Origin: Gemmatimonadota bacterium
Lineage (GTDB): Bacteria; Gemmatimonadota; Gemmatimonadetes; JACCXV01; JAHWKZ01
DNA: 6,244 nucleotides
Assembly: GCA_030641505.1 (NCBI GenBank)
Contig: DAOWHI010000128.1
Coordinates: 1 to 6,244 of the forward strand
Direction: 5' to 3'
Below the pieces are notes generated by a model. It was not told the origin of the DNA, ran no database searches, and saw only the letters and a list, made by a program, of their open reading frames with translations. Both the position numbers and the translations under genes were made by a program. Shown in pieces: positions 1 to 5,136 of this stretch (position 1 is the first letter of the stretch; each line of letters starts with the position of its first letter).

Positions 1-225
1 CTCCCCCAACGCCGGTCAGAGTCACAAGAGAACCAGGGACAAGCGCTGAGCGAACAGATGCCAGCAGCTCATCACGACCAAAAAGGCTGGTCCGGTAGAG
101 CGGCAGATTCATCACACCACCAGAGGCGGCCCCCCGCAGCGCAGGGAAGTCGGCTGACCCGAGCTGCCGAATGCCGATCGGTCCGGAAATGCCCGAGAGC
201 GCATACTCGCCTAAATCGAGGCAGT
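1..225 (-). other. In-frame segment resembling a class III cyclase C-terminal tail plus the start of an AAA/NB-ARC-type ATPase
   Basis: Residues about 257-330 of the korB frame do not look like KorB. 'DLGEYALSGISGPIGIRQL' (259-277) matches the pattern I know as the end of bacterial class III adenylate/guanylate cyclase domains (DLGEHRLKDL..P..IFQL). 'ADFPALR' (280-286) and 'NLPLYRTSLFGRDELLASV' (295-313) match the linker and first helix of the ATPase that follows such cyclases (NLP..LTSFVGRE.ELA.V). 'LVTLTGVGG' (322-330) matches the beta strand and first half of a GxxGxGKT Walker A motif, which the window edge cuts. The cyclase catalytic core is not present upstream; only its last 25 or so residues are. 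The breakpoint is estimated at nt 215-235. The third-position GC of this stretch, counted by hand, is about 61%, not strikingly unlike its surroundings. The family call rests on motif memory, not on a search. Confidence 0.75.
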
Positions 226-991
226 CGGTCTCGACTTCGTCCAGCATTGGTACAAAGTCAGCGCTCACCGCTTCGTGGTAGTGCTGCCGTGTGAACAAGT
301 AGCTCTTGGTCGATCCCTGGTGGTCATTAAACGTCACGCACGGCGAGATCACATCGACGAGGGCGAACCCGGGGTGAGCCAACCCCGCCTTCAGGATCGG
401 CACGAGCTGCGGCTTATCCCCGGAGAAGCTTCGGGCCACAAAAGTACCGCCCATTCCGAGCGCTAGCGCCACCGGATCCATCGGGGCTAGGGGGTTGCGG
501 TCGCCACGCTTGGACAACGATCCCACGTCGGCCGAGGCCGAGAATTGTCCCTTTGTCAACCCGTACACGCCGTTATTCTCGATGATGTAGAGCATGTTGA
601 TGTTTCGCCGGATCGCGTGACATAACTGGCCCAATCCGATCGAAAGGGAATCGCCGTCGCCAGAAATTCCTACATAGGTCAAGTCACGGTTGGCGGCGTT
701 GGCGCCGGTCGCGATTGACGGCATTCGCCCATGAACGGAATTGAAACCGTGCGCTTGGTTGAGGAAATATGCCGTCGTCTTGGACGAACAACCGATGCCA
801 CTCAACTTGGCCACTCGATGAGGCGCAATCGCCAACTCGAAAAACGCCTCAATAAGTGCTGCAGTCACAGAATCGTGGCCGCACCCCGCGCACAACGTCG
901 ACATCACGCCTTCGTAGTCGCGGGTCGTGAAGCCTAGCTCGTTGGTTGGGAGACCAGGGTGTCGAACTTCAGGCTTGGCGATAAATGTCAT
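1..991 (-). CDS. korB: 2-oxoacid:ferredoxin oxidoreductase beta subunit (KorB-like), 3'-incomplete, joined in frame to a cyclase-tail/ATPase segment
   Basis: TPP-binding beta subunit of a 2-oxoacid (probably 2-oxoglutarate):ferredoxin oxidoreductase, cytoplasmic, partner of the KorA encoded just upstream. 330 codons are visible with no stop before the window edge. Residues 1-255 are typical KorB. The cysteines expected to hold the [4Fe-4S] cluster are C34 and C37 (CAGCGHD), C68 (GIGCSSKT) and C218 (SPCVTFND). The thiamine-diphosphate/Mg motif runs from GDGDS at 111-115 to NN at 139-140, followed by GVYGLTKGQ. The start is ATG at 991-989, overlapping the korA stop as ATGA, with GGAGGG 9 nt upstream. 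After about residue 256 the KorB resemblance stops and cyclase/ATPase-like sequence begins (separate entry). The usual KorB C-terminal part, roughly 80-90 residues in this subfamily from memory, is therefore absent. The beta-subunit identity is very secure; 2-oxoglutarate as substrate is inferred from the KorA type. Confidence 0.93.
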   Translation of the reverse strand, partial: MTFIAKPEVRHPGLPTNELGFTTRDYEGVMSTLCAGCGHDSVTAALIEAFFELAIAPHRVAKLSGIGCSSKTTAYFLNQAHGFNSVHGRMPSIATGANAANRDLTYVGISGDGDSLSIGLGQLCHAIRRNINMLYIIENNGVYGLTKGQFSASADVGSLSKRGDRNPLAPMDPVALALGMGGTFVARSFSGDKPQLVPILKAGLAHPGFALVDVISPCVTFNDHQGSTKSYLFTRQHYHEAVSADFVPMLDEVETDCLDLGEYALSGISGPIGIRQLGSADFPALRGAASGGVMNLPLYRTSLFGRDELLASVRSALVPGSLVTLTGVGG

Positions 992-2802
992 GCCTTGACA
1001 CCCTCCAACTCCTTCATCACACCCGCCACCACTTGATCGGCAGTCATTGGGAAACCACCATAATACCGAATCGATCGCATACGGCTCTCAGGGACACCAG
1101 TTTCGAGGGTGAGTAGACGCCTCAACTGGGCGTCACGGTTCATCTCGATTACGAGCAGCTGATCATGGGTTTCCAGAAAACTCGTGACCGCCGCACTAAA
1201 CGGAAAGGACCGGATCCGAAGTAAGCTGGCCGAAATACCGGCCTCGGTGAGCCGATCGATCCCTTCACGAACCGCGGCTGCGCAACTGCCGATCGTGATG
1301 ATGCCAACGTTGGAACCTGAAACCAACTCGACGACGGGTTCTGGCAGGTGTTCAGCTGCGTTCGCGAGCTTGCGAGTCAGCCGATCGACGACGTCGACAT
1401 ACTTCTCCGCGTCCTCCGTGTAGCGGCCGTAACGGTCGTGTCCCGATCCCCGCGCAAAGTAGGCGCCCTTCGGGTGCACCCCAGGTAGCGTCCGTGCGCA
1501 CACGCCATCTCCATCGATATCGAGGTAACGATAGAATACTTCGAGTTGCTCAAGTTCTTCAGCGCCTAGGATCTTGCCGCGATCCGGCCGGTATTCGTCG
1601 TGCCATTCAAAACGCTCGCACATCCAGTCGTTCATTCCGATGTCCAGATCGGATACAACGAAAACCGGTGTTTGATATCGGTCGGCTAGATCAAATGCCT
1701 TCACGGTCAAGTCGAAACACTCGCGGGGATCAGCAGGGAATAGTGCGATATGCTTCGTATCGCCGTGTGAGGCATAAGCCACCGACAGTAGATCCCCTTG
1801 CTGGGTTCGAGTCGGCATACCGGTGGAAGGACCGGCACGCTGAATGTCAAAGAAGACCGCCGGTACCTCGGTATAGTATGCAAGACCGATGAACTCGCTC
1901 ATCAAGGAGATCCCAGGCCCGCTCGTCGGCGTGAACGCTCTCGCTCCCATCCAGCCTGCCCCAATCGCGACGCCGGCGGCGGCCAGCTCATCCTCGGCTT
2001 GTACCACGCAATACCGCCTCTCACCGTTCTCTCCGTTCTCACGGTAGCGTCTACAGAACCGAAGAAATGCATCCATCAACGAGGTTGCGGGCGTGATTGG
2101 GTACCACGCACCGACACTCGCACCAGCATAAATGCATCCAAGTGCAGCTGCAGTGTTGCCGTCGATCATGATCGCATCGCCGGTTGCGTCCATCGTCTCC
2201 AATCGAACTGGAAGTGGACACTCGAAGTTTTCGCTGGCAAACTCGAACCCGAGCCGAATCGCGCGCCGGTTTGAGTCCATCAAGTGCTTCTTCTTACCAA
2301 ACCGTTCACGGAGCATCGTGTCCACAACATCTAGGTCGAGCTCGACAAGCGCCGCCAGCACGCCCACATAGGCAATGTTCTTCATCAGGATCCGCTCCCT
2401 GGCACCCTCGAAGTTCTCGTTGCAGATCCGAGCGAGCGGGGCGCCGAGAAATGTGACGTCATCCCTCGCGAGGGCTGGATCGAGTGGCCACGAAGAGTCG
2501 TAGATTAGGTAGCCTCCCGGTCGCACGTCGGCGACGTCACGGCTGTAACTTTCTCGGTTCATCGCTACAACTACATCGAATTCTTGAGCGCGCGCCGTGT
2601 AGCCGTGTCGATCGACACGGATCTCGTACCACGTAGGCAAGCCTTGAATGTTGGACGGGAAGACGTTCTTCCCGGATACCGGAACCCCCATCCGGAAAAT
2701 CGCTTGCATCAGGAGCCCGTTGGCGCTCGCCGAGCCCGTGCCGTTCACGTTGGCGAGTTTGATCGCGAACTGGTTGACGCTAGCTACAGTGTGGCCGCGC
2801 AC
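988..2802 (-). CDS. korA: 2-oxoglutarate:ferredoxin oxidoreductase alpha subunit, gamma-alpha fusion (KorA)
   Basis: Large subunit of a CoA-dependent 2-oxoacid:ferredoxin oxidoreductase. 604 residues is the length expected for the fused type (compare M. tuberculosis KorA). Residues 1-190 form the gamma domain, with the strongly conserved 'ANVNGTGSASANGLLMQAI' (17-35) and 'GKNVFPSNIQGLPTWYEIR' (44-62). From about residue 210 comes the alpha pyrimidine-binding domain, with YPITPATS (234-241), TSGPG (293-297) and QRAGPSTGMPTRTQQGDL (321-338). A C-terminal transketolase-like domain follows (about 495-600). The start is GTG at 2802, 19 nt inside the end of the upstream gene. No clear Shine-Dalgarno sequence is visible, so translational coupling is likely. 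The stop overlaps the korB ATG. The fused architecture favours 2-oxoglutarate, the best-studied substrate of this subgroup, but another 2-oxoacid cannot be excluded from sequence alone. A 9-nt tandem duplication encodes ENGENGE at 255-261. Confidence 0.95.
   Translation of the reverse strand: MRGHTVASVNQFAIKLANVNGTGSASANGLLMQAIFRMGVPVSGKNVFPSNIQGLPTWYEIRVDRHGYTARAQEFDVVVAMNRESYSRDVADVRPGGYLIYDSSWPLDPALARDDVTFLGAPLARICNENFEGARERILMKNIAYVGVLAALVELDLDVVDTMLRERFGKKKHLMDSNRRAIRLGFEFASENFECPLPVRLETMDATGDAIMIDGNTAAALGCIYAGASVGAWYPITPATSLMDAFLRFCRRYRENGENGERRYCVVQAEDELAAAGVAIGAGWMGARAFTPTSGPGISLMSEFIGLAYYTEVPAVFFDIQRAGPSTGMPTRTQQGDLLSVAYASHGDTKHIALFPADPRECFDLTVKAFDLADRYQTPVFVVSDLDIGMNDWMCERFEWHDEYRPDRGKILGAEELEQLEVFYRYLDIDGDGVCARTLPGVHPKGAYFARGSGHDRYGRYTEDAEKYVDVVDRLTRKLANAAEHLPEPVVELVSGSNVGIITIGSCAAAVREGIDRLTEAGISASLLRIRSFPFSAAVTSFLETHDQLLVIEMNRDAQLRRLLTLETGVPESRMRSIRYYGGFPMTADQVVAGVMKELEGVKA
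1001..1006 (-). promoter_or_regulatory. Ribosome binding site of korB
   Basis: GGAGGG on the minus strand lies inside the last codons of korA, 9 nt before the korB ATG at 991. A second purine-rich match, AAGGAG, sits just upstream (1009-1014). With the ATGA overlap this fixes the korB start and implies coupled translation with korA. Confidence 0.85.
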
Positions 2803-4571
2803 ACCGACCGACCGGCATAGGGTAGGAGCAGTTCAAACTGTCGCATGTCCCATGCCGCGGTGGGACAGCGCTCAGCGCAAAGGCCGCAGTGGACACAGAT
2901 GTCCTCGTCCTTGACCATTACACGACCCGTCTGTGGTAGCACACCCGAAACGTAGAGATCCTGATCGGTGTGCTCTGCTGGAGCGGTGAGACGCTGGCGA
3001 AGGTCATTTTCATTCCCGTCCGCAGTAATGGTCAGGCAATCGACCGGACAAACATCGATGCAAGCGTCGCACTCGATGCAGAGCGGATCGGTGAAGTGAG
3101 TCTGCACATCACAGTTCAGACAGCGCTCGACCTCCGTTAGCGTCTGCTTGAGATCGAAACCCATTTCGACCTCGATATCGAGCCCCTCAAACCGGCGATC
3201 CAATTCCACATGGCGCATGCGTACCCGTTCTGACGCGTCGTAGTCGTTGCTGTAGCTCCACTCGTGCAGTCCCATTTTCTGGCTCACCAGGTTCATTCCC
3301 TCTAGTGGTCGATCCGATACCGATGCCCCTTGGCAGTAATCGTGAATCGAGATCGATGCTTCATGTCCGTGGGCGACGGCCCAAATAATGTTCTCTGGGC
3401 CCCAGGCGGCATCGCCGCCAACGAAGACGCCCTCGCGGGTCGTCTGGAACGTCACCCGGTCGACAATCGGCATATCCCACTCGTTGAACTCGATACCAAT
3501 GTCACGCTCGATCCACGGGAATGCCGTCTCTTGTCCGATCGCCAGAATCACTTCGTCACAGGGGATGTCCAGAACATCCAGGACTTCTTTCCTTAGTCTT
3601 CCGTCCGGTTGTTTGTGCCAATCAACGATTTCGAATCGCATCCCCCGAACTTGTCCATCTTCGATCAAGAACCTCTCTGGTGAGTGATTCTCCAGAATCT
3701 CGATCTGCTCCTCCTCGGCGTCCTCTAGTTCCCAATCGGAAGCTTTGAAAAGGCGTTTGGGCTTTCTCGCCATCACCTTGACGTCGGTTCCGCCAATGCG
3801 CTTTGAGGTCCGGCAGCAATCCATCGCGGTATTACCTGCGCCAATAATGAGAACTCGCGGGTCGACCGAGTCGATGTGACCGAAGGCCACCGACTCCAGC
3901 CAGTCGATCCCGATATGGATCTTATCCGACTCGTATCGTCCGGGAATCTCGAGGTTCTTTCCACGCGGTGCACCGGAGCCGATAAACACGGCATCATACT
4001 CCTCAGCCAGGAGCGCCTCCAGGCTTGTGATCGGCGTGTCATACCGGATATCCACTCCCATGTCGAGGATCATGTCTATCTCTTCGTTGAGCACGTCGAT
4101 CGGCAGCCGGAACTGAGGGATATTCGTCCACATGAGTCCGCCGGCACGATTGAAGCGCTCAAACATGACCACTTCATAACCAAGTGGTAGGAGATCGTTC
4201 GCCACAGTCAATGAAGCGGGACCGGCGCCCACGCACGCGATCTTGAATCCGTTCTTCCGCTTCGGGATTTCAGGGAGGCGATGCGCGATGTCGCCCTTGA
4301 GATCCGCCGCGACTCGCTTCAAACGACAGATCGCAACGGGTTTGCCGTCCACTCGAGTGCGTCGGCACGCCGGCTCACATGGCCGGTCGCAGGTCCTTCC
4401 TAGAATGGCGGGGAAAACGTTCGATTCGCGATTCAGCATGTACGCGTCAGAGTACCGTCCTTGGCCGATCATACGGATGTACTCGGGGACGTTGGTGTGC
4501 GCCGGGCACGCCCATTGGCAGTCGACGACCTTGTGATAGTAGGCCGGATTGGAAACGTCTGTAGGTCGCAT
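2784..4571 (-). CDS. GltD/NfnL-like FAD-NAD(P) oxidoreductase with C-terminal 2x[4Fe-4S] ferredoxin domain
   Basis: A 595-residue cytoplasmic flavoprotein that should move electrons between NAD(P)H, FAD and iron-sulfur clusters. The N-terminal GltD-type cluster domain has C18 and C22 (CQWACP), then C61, C65 and C69 (TCDRPCEPAC). FAD is bound by a Rossmann motif GAGPAS (115-120), with GVFVGGDAAWGP (381-392) near the end of the FAD domain. The NAD(P) Rossmann motif is GAGNTAMD (244-251); the basic ARKPKR stretch (268-273) hints at NADPH. The C-terminus carries two ferredoxin motifs, C498/C501/C504/C508 and C559/C562/C565/C569, separated by about 50 residues, plus an extra CxxC at 484/487. I chose ATG at 4571 because homologous sequence begins there (MRPTDVSNPAYYHKVVDCQ); the longer reading frame from 4649 adds 26 unconvincing residues. 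No strong Shine-Dalgarno sequence precedes it (GGGAG is 17 nt away). It is first in the operon with korAB, so a role as electron acceptor or donor of KorAB is inferred. Confidence 0.9.
   Translation of the reverse strand: MRPTDVSNPAYYHKVVDCQWACPAHTNVPEYIRMIGQGRYSDAYMLNRESNVFPAILGRTCDRPCEPACRRTRVDGKPVAICRLKRVAADLKGDIAHRLPEIPKRKNGFKIACVGAGPASLTVANDLLPLGYEVVMFERFNRAGGLMWTNIPQFRLPIDVLNEEIDMILDMGVDIRYDTPITSLEALLAEEYDAVFIGSGAPRGKNLEIPGRYESDKIHIGIDWLESVAFGHIDSVDPRVLIIGAGNTAMDCCRTSKRIGGTDVKVMARKPKRLFKASDWELEDAEEEQIEILENHSPERFLIEDGQVRGMRFEIVDWHKQPDGRLRKEVLDVLDIPCDEVILAIGQETAFPWIERDIGIEFNEWDMPIVDRVTFQTTREGVFVGGDAAWGPENIIWAVAHGHEASISIHDYCQGASVSDRPLEGMNLVSQKMGLHEWSYSNDYDASERVRMRHVELDRRFEGLDIEVEMGFDLKQTLTEVERCLNCDVQTHFTDPLCIECDACIDVCPVDCLTITADGNENDLRQRLTAPAEHTDQDLYVSGVLPQTGRVMVKDEDICVHCGLCAERCPTAAWDMRQFELLLPYAGRSVCAATL
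2803..2814. repeat. Tetranucleotide tandem repeat (ACCG)x3 next to the korA start
   Basis: Three exact copies of ACCG (GGTC-type on the coding strand) lie inside the last codons of the flavoprotein gene and immediately upstream of the korA GTG. A change of one unit would shift the frame of the last 10 or so residues of the flavoprotein and alter its overlap with korA. Three units is too short to claim phase variation. Confidence 0.6.
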
Positions 4572-4707
4572 AACTAGGGAACTTAAAACTCCCAGCAGGT
4601 CGGTTGCCAGCCATGGAGAGCGAGCGGGGCATGCATTTTGCACCAGCAAAGGAGCTCAGGTGAGGAGTCACTGGGCTGGGCGAGCCTATTGCAATGGAGC
4701 CACCCGC
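4572..4707. promoter_or_regulatory. Divergent intergenic region, presumed promoters for the kor operon and the small membrane-protein gene
   Basis: This 136-bp stretch lies between two divergent starts, so it should hold promoters in both directions. I found no convincing -35/-10 pair on either strand. Visible small symmetries are ATTGCAAT (4688-4695), TGCA-TTT-TGCA (4632-4642) and an imperfect GGGA..TCCC inverted repeat (4577-4593) just before the flavoprotein start. Any could be an operator, but none matches a site I can name. Confidence 0.5.
4696..4699 (+). promoter_or_regulatory. Ribosome binding site of the small membrane-protein gene
   Basis: GGAG lies 8 nt before the ATG at 4708. It supports that ATG over the in-frame upstream ATG at 4549, which would add 53 residues without hydrophobic or family character and would overlap the divergent flavoprotein start. 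Confidence 0.7.
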
Positions 4708-5061
4708 ATGGAGACTAGCTTCGTTCCCGTCTTTTTCTTGTGTCTGGCGATCCTGGCTGTCTTGCGAACTTCCTGGATTTCCACGCGCGCTGACCGCAGG
4801 GCGCGCCGCGCAATCCGATGGATCCGATCACACTATCCAGATGCGTGGGACCGTCACGATGGCTGGCCGGTTCAATTGAACCTCTGGCCGCGAGCCACGC
4901 TCGCGGTCTTGGCTCGTGACCTTGACACCGACAATGCAGAGCTACAACAGCAACTCGCGCCCGTCAAACAACTTAGGCGACACTTCTGGTTCTCGTTCGC
5001 CGTCGGTGTGGCTTCGATCACCACGCTGGTGATGTGGATCAGCGACGTGAGGACGCCGTAG
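4708..5061 (+). CDS. Small two-helix inner-membrane protein, UspB-like layout
   Basis: 117 residues with a hydrophobic helix at each end (about 5-19 and 93-111) and a charged central part. The region after helix 1 is very basic (TRADRRARRAIRWIRSHY, about 26-43), so by the positive-inside rule the loop should be cytoplasmic and both ends periplasmic. Length, two-helix topology and a middle rich in aromatic and charged residues resemble E. coli universal stress protein B (UspB, 111 residues). That resemblance is from memory and weak at residue level, so I give no gene symbol. Function is unknown. The start is set by GGAG 8 nt upstream and by the hydrophobic segment beginning right after it. The gene is transcribed away from the kor operon and converges on the TPR gene; no terminator of its own is evident. 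Confidence 0.75.
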   Translation: METSFVPVFFLCLAILAVLRTSWISTRADRRARRAIRWIRSHYPDAWDRHDGWPVQLNLWPRATLAVLARDLDTDNAELQQQLAPVKQLRRHFWFSFAVGVASITTLVMWISDVRTP

Positions 5062-5080
5062 TCGGGCTTTGTAGCAGGCC

Positions 5081-5115
5081 AAAAAGGGGCACGAGTGGCG
5101 TACCACCCGCGCCCC
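5081..5115 (-). terminator. Rho-independent terminator of the TPR-protein gene
   Basis: Read on the minus strand, a 13-bp stem begins GGGGCGCGGGUGG, closes a UACG (UNCG-type) loop and ends in GCCCC followed directly by UUUUU. Two stem pairs are G-U wobbles that become A-C mismatches on the plus strand, and the T-run follows the stem only on the minus strand. The signal is therefore directional and serves the TPR gene, whose stop is 21 nt upstream of the stem, rather than the convergent small membrane-protein gene. Confidence 0.9.
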
Positions 5116-5136
5116 GACTCACTGTTACGCGGTCTG

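Noticed and set aside
1494..2274. Two plus-strand open frames of 132 and 158 residues
   Set aside because: Both are antisense to korA, whose domains are unmistakable in that stretch, and they show no domain character of their own.
4577..4593. Imperfect inverted repeat GGGA..TCCC before the flavoprotein start as a regulatory hairpin
   Set aside because: Only four Watson-Crick pairs plus wobbles and a three-base loop; too weak to call beyond mentioning it in the intergenic entry.
4572..4649. Longer flavoprotein start giving 26 more residues
   Set aside because: The conserved N-terminus of this family begins at MRPTDVSNPAYYHK. The extra residues are not family-like and would take up much of the promoter region.
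4549..4707. N-terminal extension of the small membrane protein from an upstream ATG
   Set aside because: The 53 extra residues have no hydrophobic or family-like character and overlap the start of the divergent gene. The ATG at 4708 has a well-placed GGAG.
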